From contig JADCFX010000030.1 in NCBI GenBank assembly GCA_020249285.1, positions 1 to 64,000 on the forward strand: a stretch of DNA of 64,000 nt, in the 5' to 3' direction. The notes under the pieces were generated by a model that saw only the letters and a list, made by a program, of their open reading frames with translations, was not told the origin of the DNA and did not search any database. Every line of letters starts with the position of its first letter. The first letter of the stretch is position 1. The position numbers and the translations under genes are program-made. This DNA comes from Roseomonas sp. GTDB taxonomy: Bacteria > Pseudomonadota > Alphaproteobacteria > Acetobacterales > Acetobacteraceae. This document shows positions 1 through 8,779 of this stretch, piece after piece.

Positions 1-1056
1 ACCGGCGTGGTGATGCAGGTGCCGATGGAAGAAGTGCGCCCAGATCAGGACATGCTGGTCTGGCGCGATCCCGATAGTGGTGAGCGTTTCGGCACGCGCA
101 TCACCGGTGGCCATTGCAAGGCGCAATGGAAGGCGGATTGGGCCTTGCGCTGGTATGCGCTTGGCGTGGATTACGAAATGTCGGGCAAGGATTTGATTGA
201 TAGCGTCCGGCTGTCATCGGCGATTTGCCGCGTGCTGGGTGGCCCGCCGCCTGAGGGCTTCACCTATGAGCATTTCCTGGATGAGCAGGGGCAGAAGATT
301 TCCAAATCCAAGGGCAATGGCCTGACGATTGAAGAATGGCTGCGCTATGCGCCGCCGGAAAGCCTTTCACTTTTCATGTTTAACCAGCCGCAGCGGGCCA
401 AGCGGCTTTATTTCGACCAAATCCCGCGCGCCGTGGATGAATATCTGCAACACCGCACCAGGCTCCGCACCACGCCGGATGCCGCCAACCCGGCCTGGCA
501 TATCCATCGCAGCGCAGCGCCGAATGACCCGGAGCCGCCGGTTTCCTTCACCATGCTGCTGAATTTGGCGAGTGTGGTGAATGCGGATGATCCTGATTTG
601 CTCTGGGGTTTCCTTGCCCGCTACGCGCCGGGCGCCACACCAGCAACGCAGCCTTTGCTTGGCAAACTCGTTTCCTATGCAGTGGCCTATTACCGCGATT
701 TCGTCGCCCCCACGAAGCGCTTCCGCAACGCGAACGCGGCGGAGCGTGAAGCGCTATCAGCGCTGATGGTCGCCTTGCGCGACCGCGCGGCGGATCTGGA
801 AGCCATGCCGGCGGAAGAACGCGCCAAGGCCGCGCAGGATTTGGTCTTTGATGCCGGGCGCCGAGAGCCCTTCCTGGAAGCGGGCAAGGATGGGCGCATG
901 GGCGTGTCTCGCGCCTGGTTCAATGCGCTGTATCAGGTGCTGCTGGGTCAGGAAGAAGGCCCGCGCTTTGGTGGCTTCATCGCGCTTTATGGCGTGGCTG
1001 GCACCATCAGCCTTATTGAAACCGCACTAGCACGGGCGGAGAACGCCCCGGCGTGA
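1..1056 (+). CDS. lysS: Lysyl-tRNA synthetase, class I (5' end outside window)
   Basis: Charges tRNA-Lys with lysine in the cytosol. Only the C-terminal 351 codons are present; the frame is open from base 1, so the start and the HIGH motif lie upstream. The KMSKS-type signature KISKSKGNG is at about 295-321, followed by a helical anticodon-binding region typical of class I LysRS, which has a Rossmann-type fold unlike the class II enzyme of most bacteria. Class I LysRS is usual in many Alphaproteobacteria. The stop codon overlaps the GTG start of the MprF-like gene (sequence GTGA), suggesting translational coupling. The alternative symbol is lysK. Confidence 0.93.
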   Translation, partial: TGVVMQVPMEEVRPDQDMLVWRDPDSGERFGTRITGGHCKAQWKADWALRWYALGVDYEMSGKDLIDSVRLSSAICRVLGGPPPEGFTYEHFLDEQGQKISKSKGNGLTIEEWLRYAPPESLSLFMFNQPQRAKRLYFDQIPRAVDEYLQHRTRLRTTPDAANPAWHIHRSAAPNDPEPPVSFTMLLNLASVVNADDPDLLWGFLARYAPGATPATQPLLGKLVSYAVAYYRDFVAPTKRFRNANAAEREALSALMVALRDRAADLEAMPAEERAKAAQDLVFDAGRREPFLEAGKDGRMGVSRAWFNALYQVLLGQEEGPRFGGFIALYGVAGTISLIETALARAENAPA

Positions 1057-3017
1057 AGCGACAAGGCGCGCTTTCCCTGCTCAAGCGTTTCGGCCCGACC
1101 TGCTTCGGGCTGTTGCTGCTGGTGGGCGCGCTTTACGTGGTGCAGCGCGAGTTTCGTGGGCTTTCCTGGCAGGATATCCAAACCGCGCTGCATGCCACGC
1201 CGCCTGCTGCGCTTTGGTTGGCGGCAGGCTGCACCATTGGCGCCTATTTGCTGCTATCCGCCTATGACCGGTTGGGGTCCATCTATGCCGGCCATCCGGT
1301 TTCCTGGCGGCGATCCTTTTTGGCTTCCTTCTGCGCCTATTCGCTGGCCAATAATATCGGCTTTGCGACAGTGTCCGGGGCTGCGGTGCGCTATCGCTTT
1401 TACGCCAGCTGGGGCTTGGCGCCGGTTGCCATTGCGAAGGTGATTGCCATTACCTCCCTCACTTTCGGGCTGGGGGGCTTTGCCATTGCAGGACTGGTGC
1501 TGGTGCTGGAACCCGACCTTCTGACGTTTCTGGGGCCGGGCGCGCCGCGCTGGGTCCTGCCGCTGCTTGGATTTTTCTGCTGGGCGATTGTGATCACCTA
1601 TGTGGTGCTGGCGCGCTTCGTGCCGCATATCCGGCTTTTCGGGCATCAGATTGACCTGCCCGGCTTTCGCATCGCGCTTGCCCAAGTGACGCTGGCCACA
1701 GCCGATGTCGCAGTCACCGCCATGATTTTCTACGCCCTGCTGCCACCGGCGGAAGGGCTCGGCTTTCTGCATTTTCTGGGCATTTACATCGCCGCCTATA
1801 TGGCTGGGCTTGCGGCCAATGTGCCGGGCGGCATTGGCGTTTTTGATGGCGCCATTCTGTTTGCATTGGCCGGCTTCCTGCCCACCCCCGCGATTGTCGG
1901 CGCATTGCTGCTGTTTCGCCTGTTTTACTACATCGTCCCGCTTTTCCTGGCCGGCGCGCTATTCGCGGGGTTTGAAGTCAGCCAGCGCCGCAAGCTGGTC
2001 GCGCGCTTGGCGCCTGATCGCGGCATTGCGGTTTCCTTTGAAGTGCCGGCGCTGGCGGGCCTCACGGGCCTTGCCGCTTTGGTGCTGATTTTCATCGGCG
2101 CCCTGCCGCCCAAGCCAAGCCTGCTTGGTCCCGTGCCGGACTTCCTGGAGGACGCCGGGAGCCATTTTGCCGCCTCCGTGGTGGGTTCCCTTTTATTGGC
2201 CGCCGCTTACGGGTTGGTGCGGCGGCTGGTGCTGGCCTGGTGGGGCTCACTTTTTCTGCTGCTGAATGGCGCGCTGATCCTGGTGCTGCGTGGGGAACCG
2301 CTTTGGCTGATCGCGGCTTTTCTGCTGGTGCCGCTGTTGCTGGCCACGGCGCGTGGCGCCTTTTATCGCCATGCACGGCTGATCGGGGAGGCTGTTTCGG
2401 CTGATGGGGTCGGCGCGCTCGCCGCCGGGGCGATTTGCGGGCTGACGCTTGCGACTGTTGCCTATCAAAGCAACCTGGCCGACCGATCCTGGTGGGGTGT
2501 GGTGCTGGCGGCTGATGCGCCGGATTCGCTCCGTTTCACGGTGGCAATGGCGGCGTTGTTGCTGCTGGTGGCGGCGTTTCGGCTGTTGCTGCCCGCGCGC
2601 CCGCCGGTGCTGGCCTATACTGAGCCGGTGCAGGAGAAGCTTTTGGCGCTGGGCGCCATGGCGCCCGCGCTTTCCGCCGCTGATGGGGCAGTGTTTGGCG
2701 AGGCGGGCCGCGCGGGCTTCGCCTTTCTGAAGCGGGATGGGGTTTGGCTGGCTTTGGGCGATCCGGCGGGTGAGGCGCGGGACAGGGTTTCCGCCATTTG
2801 GCGCTTCCGAGACCTTTGCGAAGCCGCGCGGGTCGACGCGGCCTTCTGGCGTGTTGGGCCTGAATTATTGCGTATTTACAGCGATATCGGCCTGACAGCG
2901 CTGCCTTTGGACCCGGATGGCGCCGCGCCGCGCTATCTGGTCTGCCGGGCCGAGCGTGATCTGGAAAGCCTGCGCCCCCTGCTACCCCATGGCGGCGCGA
3001 GTGGCGAGGTACACTAG
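1053..3017 (+). CDS. MprF-like membrane protein, flippase-type domain with truncated DUF2156 lobe
   Basis: A 654-residue membrane protein. The N-terminal ~520 residues carry many hydrophobic segments like the LPG-synthase/flippase part of phosphatidylglycerol lysyltransferases. The last ~120 residues match the first half of the C-terminal GNAT-like DUF2156 domain (LALGDPAGE, IWRFRDLCE, RIYSDIGLTALPLD), then the protein stops. Full MprF proteins are about 840-870 residues, so the lobe that transfers lysine from Lys-tRNA seems absent, and only 63 bases separate the stop from ugd. The GTG start overlaps the LysRS stop, which supports a lysine-lipid link. It may flip lipids only, or work with another transferase. 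The family call is firm; activity is uncertain. Confidence 0.75.
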   Translation: MKRQGALSLLKRFGPTCFGLLLLVGALYVVQREFRGLSWQDIQTALHATPPAALWLAAGCTIGAYLLLSAYDRLGSIYAGHPVSWRRSFLASFCAYSLANNIGFATVSGAAVRYRFYASWGLAPVAIAKVIAITSLTFGLGGFAIAGLVLVLEPDLLTFLGPGAPRWVLPLLGFFCWAIVITYVVLARFVPHIRLFGHQIDLPGFRIALAQVTLATADVAVTAMIFYALLPPAEGLGFLHFLGIYIAAYMAGLAANVPGGIGVFDGAILFALAGFLPTPAIVGALLLFRLFYYIVPLFLAGALFAGFEVSQRRKLVARLAPDRGIAVSFEVPALAGLTGLAALVLIFIGALPPKPSLLGPVPDFLEDAGSHFAASVVGSLLLAAAYGLVRRLVLAWWGSLFLLLNGALILVLRGEPLWLIAAFLLVPLLLATARGAFYRHARLIGEAVSADGVGALAAGAICGLTLATVAYQSNLADRSWWGVVLAADAPDSLRFTVAMAALLLLVAAFRLLLPARPPVLAYTEPVQEKLLALGAMAPALSAADGAVFGEAGRAGFAFLKRDGVWLALGDPAGEARDRVSAIWRFRDLCEAARVDAAFWRVGPELLRIYSDIGLTALPLDPDGAAPRYLVCRAERDLESLRPLLPHGGASGEVH

Positions 3018-3080
3018 ACCCCTTGCCAGCCATGGCTTGCCGCGCCATTGCAGGCGCGCTTCGAAGCGAAGGAGAACACC

Positions 3081-4385
3081 ATGCGCATCGCCATGATCGG
3101 GGCCGGCTATGTCGGCCTGGTATCCGGCGCCTGCTTCGCCGAATTCGGCGTGGATGTGACGGTGATGGATGTTGATCCCGCCAAGATCGCCGCGCTGCAT
3201 GAAGGGCGCATGCCGATCTATGAACCGGGGTTGGATAAGCTGGTTGCGGAAAATGTCGCTGCGGGGCGCCTTGGCTTCACCACGGATTTGAACGTCGCCA
3301 TCGCCGGGGCGGATGCCGTTTTCCTCGCGGTCGGCACACCAACCCGGCGCGGCGATGGGCATGCTGACCTTTCCTATGTTTATGCCGCGGCTGAGGAAGT
3401 GGCGCGCGCCGCCACCGGCCCGCTTGTTTTGGTGACAAAATCTACCGTGCCGGTCGGCACCGGGCGGGAAGTGCGCGCCATTGTGCAGCGCGTGCGGCCC
3501 GACCTTGCCATCAGCGTTGCCTCCAACCCCGAATTTCTGCGCGAAGGCAGCGCGATTGGCGATTTCATGCGCCCGGACCGCGTGGTCATTGGGGTTGAGG
3601 ATGATCAGGGGCTCGCCGTGCTGAAGCGGCTCTATCGCCCGCTCTATCTGATTGAAACGCCCGTGCTGGCCACCAGCTTAGAGACGGCGGAGCTGATCAA
3701 ATATGCCGCCAATGCCTTCCTGGCGACCAAGATCACCTTCATCAATGAAATCGCCGATCTTTGTGAAAAAGTCGGCGCCGATGTGCATGATGTGGCGCGC
3801 GGCATGGGCCTTGATGGGCGGATTGGGCGCAAATTCCTCCATCCCGGCCCGGGCTATGGCGGTTCCTGCTTCCCCAAGGACACATTGGCCCTGGCCCATA
3901 CCGCGCAGGATGCCGGCGCGCCCTTGCGGCTTGTGGAGGCAACCATTGCGGTGAATGAGGCGCGCAAGCCGCAAATGGCAGACCGCATCCTGGCCGCGCT
4001 TGGCCCGAACCCAGCTGGCAAGGTGGTGGCCGTACTAGGGCTGACCTTCAAGCCCGAAACCGATGACATGCGCGATGCGCCATCCCTTGCCATCCTGCCC
4101 AAGCTGGCGGCTGCGGGGGTGGTGCTCCGCGCCTTTGACCCGCAATCTGGCCATGCGCGCCAGGTGCTGCCCCAGGCGGTGCATTATGCCGAAAGCCCGC
4201 TGGATGCGGCGGCGGGGGCCGATGCGCTGGTGGTGCTGACGGAATGGAATGAATTCCGGGCGCTCGCGCCGGATCGCCTGAAATCCGCCATGAAGGGCAG
4301 TATTGTGCTGGATCTTCGCAATATCTGGGAGCCTGCGGCGATGCGTGCTGCCGGCTTCATTTATTCATCCATTGGCCGACCCTGA
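3081..4385 (+). CDS. ugd: UDP-glucose 6-dehydrogenase
   Basis: Oxidises UDP-glucose to UDP-glucuronate with two NAD+, supplying acidic sugars for surface polysaccharide. 434 residues. The N-terminal dinucleotide site is GAGYVG. The catalytic cysteine is about residue 263 in [10 protein letters not shown], and [10 protein letters not shown] and [10 protein letters not shown] are typical of the family. The start at 3081 is chosen because AAGGAG sits at 3069-3074 and the Rossmann strand begins directly after it; a longer open frame upstream adds no recognisable domain. It lies just upstream of a phosphohexomutase, so the pair probably feeds exopolysaccharide or LPS precursors. Confidence 0.95.
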   Translation: MRIAMIGAGYVGLVSGACFAEFGVDVTVMDVDPAKIAALHEGRMPIYEPGLDKLVAENVAAGRLGFTTDLNVAIAGADAVFLAVGTPTRRGDGHADLSYVYAAAEEVARAATGPLVLVTKSTVPVGTGREVRAIVQRVRPDLAISVASNPEFLREGSAIGDFMRPDRVVIGVEDDQGLAVLKRLYRPLYLIETPVLATSLETAELIKYAANAFLATKITFINEIADLCEKVGADVHDVARGMGLDGRIGRKFLHPGPGYGGSCFPKDTLALAHTAQDAGAPLRLVEATIAVNEARKPQMADRILAALGPNPAGKVVAVLGLTFKPETDDMRDAPSLAILPKLAAAGVVLRAFDPQSGHARQVLPQAVHYAESPLDAAAGADALVVLTEWNEFRALAPDRLKSAMKGSIVLDLRNIWEPAAMRAAGFIYSSIGRP

Positions 4386-4396
4386 GAACCCACACC

Positions 4397-5809
4397 ATGA
4401 CCGGATTCAATCATCGCTTCGACCCCACCGTGCTGCGCGAATATGATATTCGCGGCATTGTCGGCAAAACCCTGAACCCGGAAGATGCCTATGCCATTGG
4501 TCGGTGCTTCGGCAGCGTGGTCAGCCGCGGTGGCGGCACGCGCGTGGCGGTTGGCTATGATGGCCGGCTGCATTCGCCCGAGATGGAAGCACAACTTGTC
4601 GCGGGCCTGCGCGCCTGCGGCTTGGAAGTGTTGCGCATTGGGTTGTGTGCGACGCCGATGCTGTATTTCGCGGCCTATGCTTTGGAAGCCGATGGCGCGG
4701 CGATGGTGACCGGCAGCCATAACCCACCCGATTACAATGGCTTCAAGATGATGATCGGCAAGAAGCCGTTTTATGGCGCGCAGATTCAGGAAATTGGCCG
4801 CATGGCGGCGGCGGGCGATGTGGTGCCGGAAGCCGCGGGCAGCGACCGCGCCGTGGATATCGCAACGCGCTATGCCGACCGGGTATTGCAGGATTGGGAT
4901 GGCGGGGATCGCGCGCTGAAAGTGGTGTGGGACCCAGGGAATGGCTCGGCAGGGCCGATCACGAAGGCGCTGGCCGCGCGGCTGCCGGGGCACCACATGT
5001 TGATCAATGCCGATGTGGATGGGCGCTTCCCGAACCATCATCCGGACCCGACAGTGCCGAAGAATCTGGAACAATTGATCGCGGCCGTGGCGCGCGAAGG
5101 TGCTGATCTTGGCATTGCCTTTGACGGCGATGGGGATCGCATCGGCATCGTGGACAATGAAGGCCATGTGCTGTTTGGCGATCAATTAATGATCGTGCTG
5201 GCGCGCGATGTGCTGAAAGCGAAACCCGGGGCGACCATCATCGCGGATGTGAAGGCTTCTCAAGTTTTGTTCGATGAAATCGCCAAGGCGGGCGGGAAGC
5301 CCTTGATGTGGAAGACCGGGCATTCGCTGATCAAGGCGAAGATGGCGGAAACCGGCAGCCCGCTGGCGGGTGAAATGTCGGGCCATATCTTCTTTGCTGA
5401 TAAATGGTACGGCTTTGATGATGCGCCTTATTCCGCCGTGCGGCTGCTGGGCATTGTGGCCCGACTTTCCGGCCCGCTTTCCGAATTGCGCGCCGCGCTG
5501 CCGCAAGTGATCAATACGCCGGAACTGCGGTTTGATTGCACGGAAGCGCGCAAGTTTGAAGTGGTGCGCGAAGTGAAGGAACGCCTGGCCGCTGCCGGCG
5601 CCAAGGTGCAGGATGTGGATGGCGTGCGCGTGCTGACCGATGATGGCTGGTGGCTGCTGCGCGCTTCCAATACTCAGGCCGTGCTGGTCGCGCGGGTGGA
5701 AGCCTCCAGCGAGGCAGGGTTGGAACGGCTGAAGGCCGATCTGGCGCATCAGATCACCGCGAGTGGCCTGGCGGTGCCGGATTTTTCCGGCGCCAATGCG
5801 GGGCATTGA
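4397..5809 (+). CDS. Phosphomannomutase/phosphoglucomutase (alpha-D-phosphohexomutase)
   Basis: Interconverts hexose 6-phosphate and hexose 1-phosphate (mannose and/or glucose) for nucleotide-sugar synthesis. 470 residues, the usual family length. The phosphoserine loop TGSHNPP has its serine at about residue 107. The metal loop DGDGDR is at about 243-248. The sugar loop shows GEMSGH, and the phosphate-binding loop is RASNTQ near the C-terminus. It starts 11 bases after ugd, so the two are probably co-transcribed. AlgC/PgmG-type dual specificity is likely but not proven by sequence, so no symbol is given. Confidence 0.93.
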   Translation: MTGFNHRFDPTVLREYDIRGIVGKTLNPEDAYAIGRCFGSVVSRGGGTRVAVGYDGRLHSPEMEAQLVAGLRACGLEVLRIGLCATPMLYFAAYALEADGAAMVTGSHNPPDYNGFKMMIGKKPFYGAQIQEIGRMAAAGDVVPEAAGSDRAVDIATRYADRVLQDWDGGDRALKVVWDPGNGSAGPITKALAARLPGHHMLINADVDGRFPNHHPDPTVPKNLEQLIAAVAREGADLGIAFDGDGDRIGIVDNEGHVLFGDQLMIVLARDVLKAKPGATIIADVKASQVLFDEIAKAGGKPLMWKTGHSLIKAKMAETGSPLAGEMSGHIFFADKWYGFDDAPYSAVRLLGIVARLSGPLSELRAALPQVINTPELRFDCTEARKFEVVREVKERLAAAGAKVQDVDGVRVLTDDGWWLLRASNTQAVLVARVEASSEAGLERLKADLAHQITASGLAVPDFSGANAGH

Positions 5810-5867
5810 GGCCGGGCGCCACTTCGGGTTACGGTTCCTTCAACTTGAACAAGGGAAGGAACCGGGG

Positions 5868-6845
5868 ATGAAACTAAATCGTCGTCATGTGTTGATTGCG
5901 GGCGCCGTGCTGGCGGCGCCGGCCACTGTCCGCGCGCAGGATTTCCCAACGCGGCCCATTCGCATCATTGTGCCCTTTCCCGCCGGCGGCACCACGGATT
6001 TGCTCGCGCGGCTTTTCGCGCAGCGCATGACCGAAACAATGGGTCAATCTGTTGTGGTGGAAAATCGCGGCGGCGGCGGTGGTTCGATCGGTGCTGATGT
6101 TGTCGCGAAGGCGGCGCCCGATGGCTATACGCTGTTGATGCACAATATCACCTTCCCAACGACCACGGCGGCGATGACGCTAGCGGGGCGGCCACCGCAT
6201 GACATTGAACGGGATTTCGCGCCGTTGTCGCTTGGTGCCAATGTGCCGCTGGTGATCCTGGCCAATCCTTCCGTGCCCGTGGCGGATTTGCGGGGCTTTA
6301 CTGCCTGGGCAAAGGCGCAAAGCTCTCCGCCCTTTTATGGCTCGACGGGGCCTGGTTCCTTCATGAATATGGTGGGCGAGGTGCTGAAGCGCGACGCCGG
6401 CATTGCCATGGAGCACGTGCCCTTCCGCGGTGCCGCGCCGATGATCCAGGAATTAATCGCGGGGCGGGTGCAATTCGGCGGCGATCAAATCTCCACCTGC
6501 TTCGGCCATGTACGGGCCGGCGCGCTGAAGGGCCTTGCCACCACCGCATCGAAGCGCGCCAAGATATTGCCCGATGTGCCGACAGTGCGTGAACAAGGCT
6601 TCGCTTCCCTTGAATTGGAAGGCTGGAACGGGTTTTTCGCGCCCGCGCGCACGCCGGCGCCCATCATGGCGCGGCTGCAACGTGAGATCGCCGCTGCCGC
6701 GGCGCAGCCCGATTTCATCCGCCGCTGCGATGAGGTGGGCGCGGAAGCCGTCGGTTCCGATTCCGAAAGCTTCGGCGCCATGGTGCGCGCCCAGGCTGCG
6801 AAAATCCGCGATCTGGTGGCGAGTGTGCAGTTGAAGCCGGAGTGA
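5868..6845 (+). CDS. Bug/TctC-type tripartite tricarboxylate transporter receptor
   Basis: A periplasmic solute-binding protein of 325 residues. The start at 5868 follows a GGAAGGA ribosome site and gives an export signal (MKLNRRHVLIAGAVLAAPA, cleavage near VRAQ). The mature start FPTRPIRIIVPFPAGGTTD is diagnostic of Bug receptors. These proteins bind small carboxylates with a Venus-flytrap fold. No TctA or TctB membrane gene is in the window, so it is an orphan receptor that would have to dock with a distant membrane pair or act as a sensor. The next gene, an acyl-CoA hydrolase, follows at once. The ligand cannot be read from sequence. Confidence 0.9.
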   Translation: MKLNRRHVLIAGAVLAAPATVRAQDFPTRPIRIIVPFPAGGTTDLLARLFAQRMTETMGQSVVVENRGGGGGSIGADVVAKAAPDGYTLLMHNITFPTTTAAMTLAGRPPHDIERDFAPLSLGANVPLVILANPSVPVADLRGFTAWAKAQSSPPFYGSTGPGSFMNMVGEVLKRDAGIAMEHVPFRGAAPMIQELIAGRVQFGGDQISTCFGHVRAGALKGLATTASKRAKILPDVPTVREQGFASLELEGWNGFFAPARTPAPIMARLQREIAAAAAQPDFIRRCDEVGAEAVGSDSESFGAMVRAQAAKIRDLVASVQLKPE

Positions 6846-6853
6846 GAATACCG

Positions 6854-7873
6854 ATGACCGAAGCCCCTGAAGCCAGCCTGATTGCCGCGCGTGAAGGCGC
6901 GGCTGGTGCAATCCTGATGAACCGCCCAAAGGCGCTGAATGCGCTCAATCAAGACATGATCAGGGGCTTCGCTGCCGCCATTGCGGATTGGCGTGACGAT
7001 GCTGCGGTCAAGTTCGTGCTGCTGGAAGGCGCGGGCGGGCGGGCTTTTTGTGCGGGCGGTGATGTACGTGCCGTGCGCGCTTCCGCCGTTGCAGGTGATC
7101 GCGCGGCGGTGGAGGCGTTTTTCTCGGAAGAATACGCCGTGAATGCCGGCATTGCCGCTTTCGGCAAGCCCTGGATCAGCCTGATTGATGGTGTTTGCAT
7201 GGGGGGCGGCATTGGCGTTTCCGTGCATGGGTCGCATCGCATCGTCACCAATCACGCCATGTTCGCCATGCCTGAAACTGCGATTGCGCTTTTCCCGGAT
7301 GTCGGCACTTCCTTCGCGCTGCCGCGCCTGCCTGGTGCGCTTGGTATTTGGTTGGCCCTCACCGGTGCGCGGTTGAATGGTGCGGATGCGGTGCATGCGG
7401 GGTTGGCGACGCATTACACCTCGCGCGAAGCGATGCCAGCGCTCCGCGCTGCGTTGATTGCGGGCAATATCGGCGCCGTGGCGAGGTATTGTGAAGCGCC
7501 GCCGGAAGCAGGCTTCGCGCCGCATCGCGCCGCGATTGATCGCTGCTTTGGCGCAGGGTCCATCCCCGCCATTCTGGCCGCACTGGAAGCGGAGGGTACG
7601 GATTGGGCGCGCGAACAGCTTGGGGTGTTGCATCACGCCTCACCAACATCGCTGTTCACGACACATGAATTGCTGCAACGTGGCGCCAAGCGTGATCTGG
7701 CCGGCTGCCTTGCCATGGAATTGGCACTGACGCGCGTGGTGGTGAATGACCATCCGGATTTCCGTGAAGGCGTGCGCGCGGTGCTGGTGGATAAGGACCA
7801 AAAGCCGCGATGGCAGCCCGCAAGCATTGAAGCGGTGGATAGCGCCGCCATTCAGGCGATGTTTGGCGGTTAG
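6854..7873 (+). CDS. 3-hydroxyisobutyryl-CoA hydrolase-like, enoyl-CoA hydratase/isomerase family
   Basis: A crotonase-fold protein of about 339 residues that probably hydrolyses 3-hydroxyisobutyryl-CoA or a related hydroxyacyl-CoA, as in valine breakdown. The oxyanion-hole segments are FCAGGDVRAV and MGGGIGVSVHG. The segment MPETAIALFPDVGTSF carries the Glu and Asp that mark the HIBCH subgroup and separate it from plain hydratases. ATG 6854 is preferred; a GTG at 6842 in the same frame overlaps the stop of the receptor gene and is possible. It converges on the exporter gene at 7874 with no spacer. Confidence 0.85.
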   Translation: MTEAPEASLIAAREGAAGAILMNRPKALNALNQDMIRGFAAAIADWRDDAAVKFVLLEGAGGRAFCAGGDVRAVRASAVAGDRAAVEAFFSEEYAVNAGIAAFGKPWISLIDGVCMGGGIGVSVHGSHRIVTNHAMFAMPETAIALFPDVGTSFALPRLPGALGIWLALTGARLNGADAVHAGLATHYTSREAMPALRAALIAGNIGAVARYCEAPPEAGFAPHRAAIDRCFGAGSIPAILAALEAEGTDWAREQLGVLHHASPTSLFTTHELLQRGAKRDLAGCLAMELALTRVVVNDHPDFREGVRAVLVDKDQKPRWQPASIEAVDSAAIQAMFGG

Positions 7874-8779
7874 CTACCGCCCTATCAGCACCAATACCAC
7901 GCCAGCAACTACCGCAAGCGCGCCGATCACATCGGTGCGCTTCATTTTTTCCTTCAGGAAAAACTTGCTGAACAGCAGCGTAAACAGGATCTCCACCTGA
8001 CCCACTGCGCGCACCAAAGCGACAGGTGCCAGCGCAAAACCAGTGAACCAGCAGGCCGAACCGCAAGCCGAAAGCGCGCCCACCTGCGCGGAAGATCGCC
8101 AGGTGGAGAAAACCGCGCGCACACTGGCGGGTTCGCGCAATACCAGCCAACCGCCCTGCATGATGGTCTGCATGACATTGATGACCACCAGGGTTTCGAG
8201 TGCCCGCAGCACCACATCCGGCCCCTGCAATTCCTGCGTCGCCGCGCGAATGGCCAGCGCGCAGAGCGCGAAGGCAAAGCCTGCCCCCAGGCCGCAAAGT
8301 GCTGCGGGCTGTACGGTCGCACTCAGCATTTCACCAAGTGAGCCAACGCGGCCAGCGAGCGAAAGATAAAGCGTGCCGCCGACTGAGACTGCAATGCCCG
8401 CCCAGGCGAGTGGCGCGAAATTCTCGCCCAGCAGCAACAGGGCCAGAAAGGCCGCTTGCACCGCTTCGGTCTTGGCGTAAGCCGTGCCAACCGCGAAGCC
8501 GCGATGCGCGAAGGACATGATCAGCAGATTGGTGCCGATGATCTGCCCAAGGCCGCCCAGTGCAGCGTAGAGGAAGAACATCGGCGTTGGCGTGGATAGC
8601 GCGCCGCCAAAGATCAGCAAATACAGCCCGACCAGCAGCAGCCCGACGGGCACGCCGTAAAGATAGCGCACCACGGCAGCCGCATTCACGGAAAGCTGCC
8701 CGCGCAGCCTTTGCTGAAGCGCCGTGCGCCAGGTTTGAAACAGCGCGGCGGTGACGGTGGCGGCGACCCAAAGCGGCAT
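7874..8779 (-). CDS. DMT-superfamily (EamA) transporter
   Basis: An inner-membrane protein of 301 residues with two EamA-like halves and about ten hydrophobic segments, as in drug/metabolite exporters. The N-terminus begins MPLWVAATVTAALFQTWRTA, and the second half holds the repeated glycine/alanine helices (AVGQVEILFTLLFSKFFLKE). It is the last gene of the minus-strand catabolic operon: its ATG overlaps the TGA of the enolase-superfamily gene (ATGA). It probably moves a metabolite of that pathway across the membrane. The substrate is unknown. Confidence 0.87.
   Translation of the reverse strand: MPLWVAATVTAALFQTWRTALQQRLRGQLSVNAAAVVRYLYGVPVGLLLVGLYLLIFGGALSTPTPMFFLYAALGGLGQIIGTNLLIMSFAHRGFAVGTAYAKTEAVQAAFLALLLLGENFAPLAWAGIAVSVGGTLYLSLAGRVGSLGEMLSATVQPAALCGLGAGFAFALCALAIRAATQELQGPDVVLRALETLVVINVMQTIMQGGWLVLREPASVRAVFSTWRSSAQVGALSACGSACWFTGFALAPVALVRAVGQVEILFTLLFSKFFLKEKMKRTDVIGALAVVAGVVLVLIGR

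Noticed and set aside
2600..3080. Frameshift as the cause of the short MprF-like C-terminus
   Set aside because: Only 63 bases separate the stop from ugd and I see no remaining DUF2156 catalytic sequence in other frames there, so a shift cannot restore the missing lobe.
6485..7636. A 383-codon minus-strand frame opposite the receptor and hydrolase genes
   Set aside because: No recognisable motifs, and it crosses the junction of two well-supported plus-strand genes.
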